From Psychrobacter sp. P2G3 (GTDB lineage: Bacteria > Pseudomonadota > Gammaproteobacteria > Pseudomonadales > Moraxellaceae), in NCBI RefSeq assembly GCF_001593285.1, contig NZ_CP012529.1:1178001-1242000 (forward strand): a DNA stretch of 64,000 nt, written 5' to 3'. The translations under genes and the position numbers were made by a program. This document shows, piece by piece, positions 9,497-18,461 of this stretch. The notes under the pieces are model-generated. The model saw nothing but the letters and a program-made list of their open reading frames with translations. It had not been told where the DNA came from and searched no databases. Positions within the stretch are counted from its first letter, which is position 1. Each line of letters opens with the position of its first letter.

Positions 9497-10414
9497 ATGG
9501 AACTTAGGCATTTACGCTACTTTGTGGCGGTAGCAGAAGAAAAAAGTTTCAATAAGGCAGCCCAACGTTTATTTATTTCACAACCTCCACTTAGTCGGCA
9601 GATAAAACAATTGGAAGAAGAGATAGGAGTTACGCTCATTGATAGAGAAAATCGACCTTTGAAGCTTACTGAAGCGGGGGAGTTTTTTTACGATCATGCT
9701 ATTCAAATATTGACGAAAGCAGACAACCTGCGTGCTATGACGATGCGTAAAGGCAATTTTGATAGCTCATTATCTATAGGCTTTGTATCATCAATACTAT
9801 ATGGCATATTACCAAAAGTGATTGCACGCTTTCGCGAGATTTACCCAAATATAAATATTAAGTTATATGAGCTGAATTCTTGGCAGCAAACACAAGCGCT
9901 GACAGATGGCAAAATAGATGTGGGTTTTGGTCGGCTTTTATTTGAAGATGCCTCTATTAGGCGGTTGTTACTAAGAGAAGAAAGCTTGGTCGTCGCCGTT
10001 CCTTCTGGCCATCGTTTGGCACAAGAACGACAAGCTAGCGTTCGCCTAATGGATTTAACAAACGAAAATTTATTACTATATCCAACCGCGCCGCGTCCTA
10101 GTTTTATTGATTATGTGCTGGAGTTGTTTGAAGCGCGTAATTTAAAGGCGAATTATTTCACCGAAGTCCGTGAGTTACATATCGCTTTAGGTCTAGTAGC
10201 GGCAGGAGAAGGGCTGACGATCGTACCAAAGACGCTTGAGCATCTGCGTAGTCAGGAGGTAACTTATATTCCATTTGAAGATGGGCTGTTAACCTCACCG
10301 ATTGTGATGAGTGTGAGGCACTTTGATAAATCAGAGCTATTAAAAACCTTATTAGCAGTGACTTACCAAATCTATGATGCTGAAGGCTTCAATTATAAAC
10401 GTGAAGAGATATAA
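9497..10414 (+). CDS. catM: LysR-family regulator of the ben/cat genes (BenM/CatM type)
   Basis: The product (305 residues from the chosen start) begins MELRHLRYFVAVAEEKSFNK with a winged helix-turn-helix (RLFISQPPLSRQIKQLEEE) followed by a substrate-binding effector domain. This opening is characteristic of the CatM/BenM/CatR group, which responds to cis,cis-muconate and sometimes benzoate. ATG at 9497 has an AAGGAAG site seven bases upstream; an upstream TTG at 9470 has none. Divergent orientation to catB and the operator between them support its role as activator. Sequence cannot decide between BenM and CatM; only one such regulator is visible here. Confidence 0.88.
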   Translation: MELRHLRYFVAVAEEKSFNKAAQRLFISQPPLSRQIKQLEEEIGVTLIDRENRPLKLTEAGEFFYDHAIQILTKADNLRAMTMRKGNFDSSLSIGFVSSILYGILPKVIARFREIYPNINIKLYELNSWQQTQALTDGKIDVGFGRLLFEDASIRRLLLREESLVVAVPSGHRLAQERQASVRLMDLTNENLLLYPTAPRPSFIDYVLELFEARNLKANYFTEVRELHIALGLVAAGEGLTIVPKTLEHLRSQEVTYIPFEDGLLTSPIVMSVRHFDKSELLKTLLAVTYQIYDAEGFNYKREEI

Positions 10415-10427
10415 GAGTTAAGAATAG

Positions 10428-11564
10428 TTATTTCATGCTTTGCCCTAGCCGAATGGCAGCAGCAATATTGACCGCGGTAGTCTCAATATTTTTATAAGCA
10501 TTGCTTAATACGTTATCAAGGGTGTCCAGCTTTTGGATACTAGGCATGACGACGTCAAATTGAGTGGTCTGAGCAGGATTTAAGCCGTCAATGCTACCGC
10601 AAATAGCGATCACGGGCTTGTGACTTGCTTTTGCAAGTTGACTGATACCGCCAGCGACTTTACCCATTAAGGTTTGTGCATCAAGCTTGCCTTCACCAGT
10701 AATCACCAAGTCAGCGCTAGCAATGTGCTCTTCTAGACTGACAGCCTCAGCGACGGTATCAAAACCTGATTTGAGCGTAGCATCGCAAAAGGTCATTAAG
10801 GCATAGCCGAGCCCGCCTGCTGCACCTGCGCCTGCTATATTTTGGTAATCCTGATAGCCGTGCTGTCCAGATACCATCGCAAAGTGACTCAAGGCTTTGT
10901 CTAATAGTGCGACTTGCTCGGGACTGGCGCCTTTTTGTGGTCCAAAGATAGCACTAGCTCCTGATGATCCGCATAATGGATTGGTCACATCACACGCCAC
11001 TTCAAAGACCGTGTCTTGCAGCTTTGGATGAAGCTTTGCGTCTTCTATCTGTTTTAAGTTGCCCAGTTCGCTACCGCCTTGTGCTAAAGACTTGCCATCA
11101 TGGTTATAGAAATTCATTCCCAATGCCATTAACATACCAAGACCAGCATCGTTGGTAGCACTACCGCCCAGACCGATAATGATGCGCTTGACGCCTTCGT
11201 CCAAAGCATCCGCAATAAGCTCACCGACACCGTAACTGCTGGTAATGAGTGGATTTCTTTCTTCACTCATCAATAAATGCAGACCGCAGGCTTGAGCGAT
11301 TTCAATCACGGCTGTTTCATTTTCTAGTAGCAGATACTTGGCATTAATTGGTCGCATCAATGGATCATTTACAATCGTGTTTTTCCAGCGTCCGCCTAGC
11401 ACATAAGATAATACGGCTGATGTGCCTTCGCCGCCATCTGCCATGGGCAATAATGTATAGTCTGCATCAGGAAAAACCTGACTAAACCCAGATTGGATAG
11501 CGCGACAAACCTCTAGCGCTTCTAAGCTTTCTTTAAACGAGTCAGGGGCGATTAATATTTTCAT
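10428..11564 (-). CDS. Glycerate kinase (GlxK/GarK family)
   Basis: The 378-residue product begins MKILIAPDSFKESLEALEV and contains LLPMADGGEGTSAVL and IIGLGGSATNDAGLGML, the hallmarks of type I bacterial glycerate kinases. It phosphorylates glycerate (2-phosphoglycerate in the GarK group) in glycolate, glyoxylate or aldarate metabolism. It is convergent with the LysR gene, with 13 bases between stop codons, and no related pathway gene is adjacent, so its physiological route here is not shown. Confidence 0.88.
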   Translation of the reverse strand: MKILIAPDSFKESLEALEVCRAIQSGFSQVFPDADYTLLPMADGGEGTSAVLSYVLGGRWKNTIVNDPLMRPINAKYLLLENETAVIEIAQACGLHLLMSEERNPLITSSYGVGELIADALDEGVKRIIIGLGGSATNDAGLGMLMALGMNFYNHDGKSLAQGGSELGNLKQIEDAKLHPKLQDTVFEVACDVTNPLCGSSGASAIFGPQKGASPEQVALLDKALSHFAMVSGQHGYQDYQNIAGAGAAGGLGYALMTFCDATLKSGFDTVAEAVSLEEHIASADLVITGEGKLDAQTLMGKVAGGISQLAKASHKPVIAICGSIDGLNPAQTTQFDVVMPSIQKLDTLDNVLSNAYKNIETTAVNIAAAIRLGQSMK

Positions 11565-11674
11565 GAAGCTCTCTTATAATTATGCAGGTTTGGATCGTGC
11601 AATTAGGCTAATCATATCATTATAAATTGGATAATCTGCTACCATAGTCCCCTGTTTCATTTATAACCTTTAGG

Positions 11675-12742
11675 ATGCTTCCCTTGACCACATTTACACT
11701 GCCAACCATTGCCAATATAGAAAATAATGACCTACGTCAGCAGCTACAACAAATTATAGACCTGAAGACCAAACCACTTGGTGCACTTGGTCGCTTAGAG
11801 ACACTGGCACTGCAATTGGGCATGATTCAAGGGACGCTCACACCGCATATTAATCAGCCACAGATTCGAGTATTTGCTGCCGATCATGGTTTAACCAAAC
11901 ATGGCACCTCAGCGTATCCGAGTGCCGTCACTGCGCAAATGGTTTATAACTTCTTGCAAGGTGGCGCTGCTATCAATGTCTTGGCACGCCAGCACAATAT
12001 CGAGCTAAAAGTAGTCGACGCTGGTGTGAATGCAGACTTTGCCAATTCTCCTTTTAAAGACCATCCACAATTGCTCGATTATAAAGTTCGTCATGGTAGC
12101 CGAGACGCGCTAGCAGAACCTGCTATGACTGAAGCAGAATGCTTAGCAGCGCTAGAGAACGGTATGAAAGTGGTTGAGAACTTAACGGGTAATTTGCTTA
12201 TCGTCGGTGAGATGGGTATTGGTAATACATCAGCGGCGAGTCTTTTGCTGGCGAGATTAGGTGATGTGCCGATTGCTGATTGTATTGGTCGTGGTACGGG
12301 GCTTGATGATGCAGGGCTACAGCATAAGACGGATATTTTAACGCAAGTATTGCAGCGTCATAGCGAGGCACAGTCTCCACTGGACGTGCTTGCTGCATTA
12401 GGCGGGCTTGAGATAGCCATGATGGCAGGTGCGCTGATTCAAGCCGCCAGTGAACGCCGTATTTTATTAATCGACGGCTTTATTGCCAGCAGTGCTTTAC
12501 TGGTTGCGGAGCGATTAACGCCAGGTGTCGCTCAATACGCTATTTTTGCCCATCATTCAGTTGAGCCAGGACATGCGCATTTATTAAAATTACTTAATGC
12601 TGAGCCATTACTTAATATGGGTATGCGCTTGGGCGAGGGTAGCGGGGCAGCGCTTGCTTATCCATTATTGCAGTCAGCTTGTGCCATTATCAATGAGATG
12701 GCAAGCTTTAGTGATGCTGGAATCAGTGAGCAAAACAAATAA
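11675..12742 (+). CDS. cobT: Nicotinate-nucleotide--dimethylbenzimidazole phosphoribosyltransferase
   Basis: The 355-residue product shows TKPLGALGRLE near residue 32, AADHGLTKHG, GEMGIGNTSAAS, and the C-terminal LGEGSGAAL whose Glu is the catalytic base in the CobT family. It activates 5,6-dimethylbenzimidazole to alpha-ribazole phosphate in the cytoplasm for the lower ligand of cobalamin. It overlaps cobS by one base (TAATG). No cobalamin riboswitch is apparent in the short upstream gap. Confidence 0.94.
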   Translation: MLPLTTFTLPTIANIENNDLRQQLQQIIDLKTKPLGALGRLETLALQLGMIQGTLTPHINQPQIRVFAADHGLTKHGTSAYPSAVTAQMVYNFLQGGAAINVLARQHNIELKVVDAGVNADFANSPFKDHPQLLDYKVRHGSRDALAEPAMTEAECLAALENGMKVVENLTGNLLIVGEMGIGNTSAASLLLARLGDVPIADCIGRGTGLDDAGLQHKTDILTQVLQRHSEAQSPLDVLAALGGLEIAMMAGALIQAASERRILLIDGFIASSALLVAERLTPGVAQYAIFAHHSVEPGHAHLLKLLNAEPLLNMGMRLGEGSGAALAYPLLQSACAIINEMASFSDAGISEQNK

Positions 12743-13626
12743 TGTCACAGCCATTAAAGCAGGAATCAAAACAGGCGTTAAATCAGCCAAAGCCGTTACA
12801 GCAGTCTTCGCCTAAAAACGTTGGTCAATTCATAAAGCACGAATGGATATTGTTACTGGTAGCCATTCAGTTTTTGACGCGCCTGCCAGTTCCGCCATTC
12901 AAAAATTATAATCCCCAATGGTTACACCAGAGCAGTCGTCATTTTCCCGCAGTCGGTTTGCTGGTTGGACTACTTTGCGCTGGCGTGTTTTGGCTCGGCA
13001 GTATTTTATTTACGCCCTTAGTGGCTGCAGTGCTGAGTACGGTATTCGGGATTAAGCTTACGGGCGCTTTTCACGAAGATGGTCTTGCGGATAGTTGCGA
13101 TGGTTTGGGCGGCGGTCTGACTCGCGAGCGTACCTTAACCATTATGAAAGACTCGCGCTTAGGAACATACGGCGTGTTAGGGTTAGTCTCTGCGCTATTG
13201 CTAAAGATTTCCTTGTTAGCCACCATGCCGTTATCGGTATCTATTGTCGCGCTGATTATTGGGCATACTGCGTCGCGTTTGCTATGTATTAGCCTGCTTG
13301 CGCTGCTGCCTTATGGCGGTGAGATAGAACACGCTAAAGCCAAACCTATGGCGCAGCAGCTGACACCGTTACAAGGATTGTTCAGTAGTGGTTGGTTGCT
13401 CGTGGCAGGAGTTTTAGCAATGGTTATATTTCCTAATGCCATACAGCAGATTAGCATCGGTCAGTGGTTATTGGCTTTGATACTGGCGTTAGTTGCCACT
13501 GAATATATGCGGCGCTTATTACGTAGGCGTCTTGATGGCTATACGGGTGATGGACTAGGAGCGACACAGCAGCTTAGTGAAGTTGCGATATATGCTGGAA
13601 TTGCTGCCTCTATACCTTTTATCTAA
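12742..13626 (+). CDS. cobS: Adenosylcobinamide-GDP ribazoletransferase (cobalamin synthase)
   Basis: The product (294 residues) is a multi-helix membrane protein with the CobS signature FHEDGLADSCDGLGGG near residue 110, followed by KDSRLGTYG. It joins adenosylcobinamide-GDP and alpha-ribazole (phosphate) at the inner membrane. Translation is probably coupled to cobT through the one-base overlap. The N-terminal 30 or so residues, rich in Lys, Gln and Pro, are longer than in most family members and may be a local extension. Confidence 0.93.
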   Translation: MSQPLKQESKQALNQPKPLQQSSPKNVGQFIKHEWILLLVAIQFLTRLPVPPFKNYNPQWLHQSSRHFPAVGLLVGLLCAGVFWLGSILFTPLVAAVLSTVFGIKLTGAFHEDGLADSCDGLGGGLTRERTLTIMKDSRLGTYGVLGLVSALLLKISLLATMPLSVSIVALIIGHTASRLLCISLLALLPYGGEIEHAKAKPMAQQLTPLQGLFSSGWLLVAGVLAMVIFPNAIQQISIGQWLLALILALVATEYMRRLLRRRLDGYTGDGLGATQQLSEVAIYAGIAASIPFI

Positions 13627-13630
13627 AGTG

Positions 13631-13775
13631 TATAGTCAGTCCCAAATGAAATGAGTACAAGTATTATAACGCGCTACTGGTATAAATTTTCTTTGCTTGC
13701 TGTGCCTGCGCAGACAGAGGCTACGAAAAATTTATCCCAGTAGCATTGTGTTTATTTTATAGTGAATTGACTATA
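13631..13775 (+). repeat. ~145-bp inverted repeat element, copy C (best-preserved ends)
   Basis: The outer ends TATAGTCAGT and GAATTGACTATA are near-perfect inverted repeats. The core carries GCTACTGGTATAAATTTTC, GCTTGCTGTGCCTGCGCAGA and AAATTTATCCCAGTAGC, so the whole element can fold on itself. It lies between cobS and cobC and encodes no reading frame, which fits a non-autonomous MITE-like repeat. Confidence 0.8.
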
Positions 13776-13799
13776 GAAAAATAGGAGGCTAATCAATCA

Positions 13800-14360
13800 A
13801 TGACTCTTTACATTTGGCGTCACCCGAAACCCTTTGAGGCTGAGGGTATCTGTATTGGTCAGACGGACATAGGGGTAGATAGGCGTAAATTAAAACGCCT
13901 TGCCAATCAGGTCGAGCGCTTTGTGCGTCTGCACCAATTACCTAGAGTCATTTGGGTAAGCCCATTACAGCGCTCACTAAAAGTTGGTCAGATATTGGCG
14001 CACCGTGGCTTTCAATGTCGAATCGCGCCTGAGCTTGCTGAGATTGATTTTGGCGAATGGGATGGTCGCCCTTGGGAGCAAATCGCTAAGCAAGAGATTG
14101 ATGACTGGTGTGATAACTTTGCGCACTTTACGCCCGATAATGGGGAAAGTTTGCAGCAGTTATTTGACCGTGTTGAGGGTTGGTTGAATAAGGTTTTGGC
14201 TGAACAAGACAACACCCCAATACTAGCAATTGGTCATGCTGGCTGGATTAATGCTGCCAAGATTATGGATACTGGGCAAGATGTACCGAAGACAGCAGCT
14301 GATTGGCCCTCTTCAGTTGCATATGGGGAATGTAGTTGTTTGACGCTTGCAAGGATTTAG
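13800..14360 (+). CDS. cobC: Alpha-ribazole phosphatase, histidine phosphatase family
   Basis: The 186-residue product begins MTLYIWRHPKPFEAEGICIG; the RH pair is the phosphohistidine motif of the histidine phosphatase superfamily, and a second catalytic-type His lies in AIGHAGWI. The E-phase pocket is seen in EIDFGEWDGRPWEQI. CobC removes the phosphate from alpha-ribazole phosphate in cobalamin assembly. Its location after cobT and cobS supports this. An AGGAGG site lies about 12 bases before the ATG. A repeat element separates it from cobS, so it may have its own promoter. Confidence 0.87.
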   Translation: MTLYIWRHPKPFEAEGICIGQTDIGVDRRKLKRLANQVERFVRLHQLPRVIWVSPLQRSLKVGQILAHRGFQCRIAPELAEIDFGEWDGRPWEQIAKQEIDDWCDNFAHFTPDNGESLQQLFDRVEGWLNKVLAEQDNTPILAIGHAGWINAAKIMDTGQDVPKTAADWPSSVAYGECSCLTLARI

Positions 14361-14367
14361 CTATCGC

Positions 14368-15159
14368 TCATTTACTTTTAAACGGCATTACGAGCAATCC
14401 CCATAGTGAGGCGTTTTGCTTGGGTGATGGATATTCTTTTAAGCCAATATCTAGCTCGTTATCAGACTTCTGCGCTTCACTCTTATAACTACCAAAAATC
14501 CAATCCCACCAAATGACGCTAAAACCATAGTTTGAGTTAGTCTCACTAACGCGTTGGCTGTGGTGAATACGGTGCAAAATCTGCGTCATAAATATTAAGC
14601 GCAGTGGCTTTTCAAGGGCGGGAGGCAGACGAATATTGGCATGGTTAAACATCGCTAAGCCATTTAGAGTAATCTCAAAAATCAGTACTGCGATGGCAGG
14701 GACACCCAATAAGCTGACGGCAACGAGCTTCACTAGGATGCTTAAGACAATTTCAATAGGATGAAACCTAAGGCCTGTACTGGCATCAACATGCGCATCA
14801 GCGTGATGGACTTTATGCAAACGCCATAGAATAGGCACACGATGGAATAATCGATGTTGCCAGTAAATGATGATGTCGAGCAATATTAGGCTTAATATGA
14901 TGACAACAATGCTTGGCAAGTCGATAGTATTGAATAGACCAATCCCATGCTGCTGATTATAAAGTGCCACAGCCGTTAGACCGACAGGCACCGCTAGACG
15001 AGCAATAACGGATGACGCAAACACCAAGCCAAAGTTAGCGAACCAGCGTTTGCTGCTTTTGATCGGCGCTTTACGTGCAGGCATGCGCCACTCAGTCAGC
15101 ATCATAATCACTAAAATGCTCAAAAAGAACCCAAGCCGCCACCATACTTCATTAGTCAT
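14368..15159 (-). CDS. Fatty acid hydroxylase / sterol desaturase family membrane protein
   Basis: The 263-residue membrane protein has four or five hydrophobic segments and the family histidine boxes: HRLFHR, HKVHHAD with FHP nearby, and HRIHHS with a conserved Asn-Tyr-Gly downstream. These bind a di-iron centre that hydroxylates or desaturates lipid-like substrates. The substrate here is unknown. Its start overlaps the end of the CDP-alcohol phosphotransferase gene by eight bases, which suggests that the two act on the same lipid path. It is convergent with cobC. Confidence 0.82.
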   Translation of the reverse strand: MTNEVWWRLGFFLSILVIMMLTEWRMPARKAPIKSSKRWFANFGLVFASSVIARLAVPVGLTAVALYNQQHGIGLFNTIDLPSIVVIILSLILLDIIIYWQHRLFHRVPILWRLHKVHHADAHVDASTGLRFHPIEIVLSILVKLVAVSLLGVPAIAVLIFEITLNGLAMFNHANIRLPPALEKPLRLIFMTQILHRIHHSQRVSETNSNYGFSVIWWDWIFGSYKSEAQKSDNELDIGLKEYPSPKQNASLWGLLVMPFKSK

Positions 15160-15820
15160 TGCTTACCTCTTGAGGGTTTAAACCAGCTGAGCTACTAACA
15201 TTCGCCTCTAGCTGTTTAAGGGTATGATAGCCACCATAGATACGCGTAAAAATCGTGATCGCGCAGGCCGTTGCAAAAATGCTAGCGAGTAGTACAAAGT
15301 GCTGTGGCCAAATGCAAAAGGCAACAAACAGCGCAATGGTTTCGGTGCCTTCCGTCAAACCGTTTAAATAATAAAAACTTTTATATTTGAACTGTGGTTT
15401 ATCCAGTTTAAACTTTTCGGCCGCGATGGCAAATGCCAAAAAGCTGGAGCCTGTACCAATGAAAGCGCCGAGCAATAAAGCACCTGCAATGGCATTCTGT
15501 TCAGGATTTGCCAAGATAAATCCCAGCGGCACTGCTGCATAAAATAAAAAGTCGAGCGTAATATCTAAGTAGCCGCCTGCGCTTGAGCTTTGCTGAGCAT
15601 GACGAGCTAGAGCGCCATCAAGACCATCAAAAATGCGATTCAACACAATCGCTGCAAGTGCGCCATACCAAAGCTCAAACGCCAGTAATGGTAAGGCTAA
15701 CATGCCGATTACAAAGCCCGCTACCGTGAGTTGATCAGCCGTGATGCCGCGTTTATGTAATACAACGACCACAGGGGCTAGTATCGGCTTAATCATGGGC
15801 GTGAGAAATTTGTCTAGCAT
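15152..15820 (-). CDS. ynjF: CDP-alcohol phosphatidyltransferase family protein, YnjF-like
   Basis: The 222-residue membrane protein contains the complete CDP-alcohol phosphotransferase signature DGLDGALAR followed by GGYLDITLD near residues 65-90, so the four metal-binding aspartates are present. About six hydrophobic helices follow. The family makes phospholipids by displacing CMP from CDP-alcohols; the acceptor is not predictable. In E. coli the ynjF gene lies beside ynjBCD, and here it follows ynjD by 50 bases, which is the basis of the symbol. Confidence 0.8.
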   Translation of the reverse strand: MLDKFLTPMIKPILAPVVVVLHKRGITADQLTVAGFVIGMLALPLLAFELWYGALAAIVLNRIFDGLDGALARHAQQSSSAGGYLDITLDFLFYAAVPLGFILANPEQNAIAGALLLGAFIGTGSSFLAFAIAAEKFKLDKPQFKYKSFYYLNGLTEGTETIALFVAFCIWPQHFVLLASIFATACAITIFTRIYGGYHTLKQLEANVSSSAGLNPQEVSND

Positions 15821-15870
15821 GCGCTTGCCTTTTATATTTCGCTTTGGTGTTTAAGGTTATAATTCTAAGA

Positions 15871-16518
15871 CTACAGGTCTAAATGAATAACTTTACCCTT
15901 TGCGGCCTCAGCATCGCTATGATCGTGCGTGACCATGATGGCGGGGAGTTTATGCGTGCGAATTTGCTCAAATACCAGTTGGCGCGTATCTACTCTTAGT
16001 TGGGTATCGAGCTTGCTAAAAGGCTCGTCTAGTAGTATCGCTTTTGGCTCGCTGAGCAAGGTGCGCAGGAGCGCCACTCGTGCTTGTTGTCCGCCCGATA
16101 AATTGTCAGGATGGCGATCTCCCATGCCTGCTAAGCCCACTTGTGCAAGCGCTTGTGCTATTTTTTCACTACGCTGTTTTCTATCGCCCATTTTGTTACC
16201 TTTAGGCATCGCAAAAGCAATGTTGCACGCTACCGATAAATGCGAAAACAGTAGGGCATCTTGATACAGTACCCCAATCTGACGCAGGTGCGTAGGTAAG
16301 TGGCTTACATTTTCATCATTCAACCAGACCTCACCAGTAGCGGTGAAACCATTTGGTAAGGTACCTGTCAGCCAATTCAATAAGCTCGATTTACCACTGC
16401 CAGATGGGCCCATGACAGTCAATATTTCACCACCAGCAATCTGCTCGTCTAGGCTTAGTAATAGCTTGCCTTGTCGATATAACTGTAAGTTTTTTATCTG
16501 TAAAGATGATTGCATCAA
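15871..16518 (-). CDS. ynjD: ABC transporter ATP-binding protein, YnjD-like
   Basis: The 215-residue ATPase has Walker A GPSGSGKS near residues 37-44, the Q-loop in LYQDALLF, signature LSGGQQARVALLRTLL, and Walker B AILLDEPF. It would energise import through the YnjC permease. The gene is on the same strand as ynjB and ynjC but is separated from ynjC by 182 bases that hold a large palindrome (16589-16659). The substrate of the YnjBCD family is not known to me with confidence; thiamine-type transporters are relatives. Confidence 0.85.
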   Translation of the reverse strand: MMQSSLQIKNLQLYRQGKLLLSLDEQIAGGEILTVMGPSGSGKSSLLNWLTGTLPNGFTATGEVWLNDENVSHLPTHLRQIGVLYQDALLFSHLSVACNIAFAMPKGNKMGDRKQRSEKIAQALAQVGLAGMGDRHPDNLSGGQQARVALLRTLLSEPKAILLDEPFSKLDTQLRVDTRQLVFEQIRTHKLPAIMVTHDHSDAEAAKGKVIHLDL

Positions 16519-16588
16519 GGACCCTTTTTTGTGTTTTTAACGACTGATATTTTCACAGCTACCTGACTCTTAACTTAGTATGGACGAA

Positions 16589-16659
16589 CGTAGGCTGTGG
16601 CTTTAGCCCAGCATTTTGCTTTTGCAAAGATTTAAGCTGGGCTAAAGCCACAGCCTACG
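16589..16659. repeat. REP-like palindrome: 24-bp perfect arms with an inner stem
   Basis: Arms 16589-16612 and 16636-16659 are perfect inverted repeats that begin CGTAGGCTGTGGC and contain TTTAGCCCAGC. The loop contains a second small stem TTTGC-TTTT-GCAAA, so the structure is a stem with a terminal stem-loop. It lies between ynjC and ynjD inside an apparent operon. It may stabilise the upstream transcript or attenuate ynjD. No T-run follows on either strand, so a simple terminator is less likely. Confidence 0.85.
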
Positions 16660-16700
16660 CCAACTGTTTCTTTAAAGTGGAGCGCTTATAGATGTTATTT

Positions 16701-18461
16701 CTAACGAGTGCCACTTTTAAAGAAATACTTCGGCAATACCCACGCCAATATAAAGCCAATTAACGGTAACGCCATTTGGATGATGGCGTACACCGCACTG
16801 GTGCGCCTACTGGCACCATTTGCGAGAGTCACCGCTTCTGTGGTGATGGTGGCGATTCGTCCGCCGCCTGCTAATAATGTCGGCAAGTATTGACCAAAGC
16901 TAATCGCCAAACCAAGGGCGATAGCAATTAACAGAGGCGCAAACAGTTGTGGTAATTTCACCTGCAAAAATACTTTGGCTGGCGTCGCACCAAGGCTCGC
17001 GGCTACATGAGCAAAACGAGGGTCTAGACGCCTGTAACTACTGGCAAGCGATAAAAACACATAAGGCAGTACAAAAAGCAGATGGGTAAACGCCACATTA
17101 AAAAACGCCGTTTGGTTATTCACCAGTTGCTGTAGCCACACCAAACCAAATAAAAAGGCAATACTGGGTACTAACAGCGGCAAATAGATAATTAAACTGG
17201 TAAATTTTGAGAGTGGTTTTTTACTTAATTGTTCAGCTTCTAGACATAATAAAGTCAGCACAATGGCAAATATGGTACTCACGATACCGATAGCAAGAGT
17301 ATTAAATAATGGCGTACCCATTTGCGTAAAGGCACTTTGAAAATGTAATAACACCAATTGCTCTGGCAATACGGCGGGAAAGCGCCAAAAACCAGCTACT
17401 GACCACATTACCAGACCAACGAGCGCCAGCAAAATAAAGCCAATCACCACAGTGGTCAACGCGGCGGTAATTTTTTGCCATAATGCATCGGCATAGTGGC
17501 GCTTGCCATTTATCAATGTGCCATTAAAGCAAGCTTTTATCGCTCTCTCGCTACCAAGCCACAAGGCGATTAAACCACCCGTTAACGCCAGCTGTAATAA
17601 CGCGCCCGCCGAGGCTTTTATACGTAAGTTCAAATCAACATCGTTAAACCATTGCATGATAGTAACAGCGAGCGTTGGCGGCGTGTTTGGACCCAATATC
17701 AATGGCATCTCAACGCTGGCACTGGCATAGGCAAGCACGGCCAAGATAGGCAAACGTAAAAAAGGATAGAGGACAGGGAGTACGCCTTTAAAAAAGGCAG
17801 TGATGGGGAAATAGCCGAGATTTAGCGCAACTTTATATTGCTGACGTAGCTTTTTACCAAGCTCAGGTTGTGCCAAGGCGCCTAGTGCCATTAATAATAA
17901 AAACGGCAGCTCTTTTAAGGTTAAACCCAAAATGATGCTGATGCCGTACGGGTCATGTGGAAACATACCGCTTGGCGCCAACTCCCAGCCGCTAAGCCAC
18001 GGTGAAATAAGACGTGAAAACATACCAGAAGGCGCAATTAAAAAGCCAACTGCAATGGCTGCCGCTGCATGAGGAATGACCAAGATTGGACTCAGTAAAC
18101 GCTCAATACGGGTCAGCCAAACGCTATTAAAAAATGCTGCCAATATCATTAAGGTCATGACAAAAGCGAATAGGGTACTGATTAATCCAGTGCCAATACT
18201 TAACGCGACCATTTGGCTAAGACCAGGCGTCTGCCAAAGATCGTTAAAGCCTTGTAGACTAAGAGTCGTTTTCTCAAGTGCAGGCACCCAGCTAAAGGCA
18301 GGTAACAACACACTGAGTAAACCACCGAGTACGGGTAATATCAACAGTAGCAGTAAAAATTTCGGACTCAAGGATACAATGTGCGTAAATAGGTCTGTTT
18401 TATAGGGCGCTATCACTCCAGTGTTTGCATCAGCCCTTTTATCGTTAAAATTTTTACTCAT
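16701..18461 (-). CDS. ynjC: ABC transporter permease, duplicated type, YnjC-like
   Basis: The 586-residue product is about twice the size of a normal importer permease and holds two sets of about six membrane helices. Permease motifs follow in each half, including ASLGATPAKVFLQVKLPQL in the second half, an EAA-type loop that contacts the ATPase. Such fused permeases occur in the thiamine/iron/YnjC group. Its start overlaps the end of ynjB by four bases, so the two are translationally coupled. Confidence 0.87.
   Translation of the reverse strand: MSKNFNDKRADANTGVIAPYKTDLFTHIVSLSPKFLLLLLILPVLGGLLSVLLPAFSWVPALEKTTLSLQGFNDLWQTPGLSQMVALSIGTGLISTLFAFVMTLMILAAFFNSVWLTRIERLLSPILVIPHAAAAIAVGFLIAPSGMFSRLISPWLSGWELAPSGMFPHDPYGISIILGLTLKELPFLLLMALGALAQPELGKKLRQQYKVALNLGYFPITAFFKGVLPVLYPFLRLPILAVLAYASASVEMPLILGPNTPPTLAVTIMQWFNDVDLNLRIKASAGALLQLALTGGLIALWLGSERAIKACFNGTLINGKRHYADALWQKITAALTTVVIGFILLALVGLVMWSVAGFWRFPAVLPEQLVLLHFQSAFTQMGTPLFNTLAIGIVSTIFAIVLTLLCLEAEQLSKKPLSKFTSLIIYLPLLVPSIAFLFGLVWLQQLVNNQTAFFNVAFTHLLFVLPYVFLSLASSYRRLDPRFAHVAASLGATPAKVFLQVKLPQLFAPLLIAIALGLAISFGQYLPTLLAGGGRIATITTEAVTLANGASRRTSAVYAIIQMALPLIGFILAWVLPKYFFKSGTR

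Noticed and set aside
11565..11674. Possible cobalamin riboswitch before cobT
   Set aside because: The gap is only 110 bases and no B12-box-like or conserved riboswitch segments could be seen.
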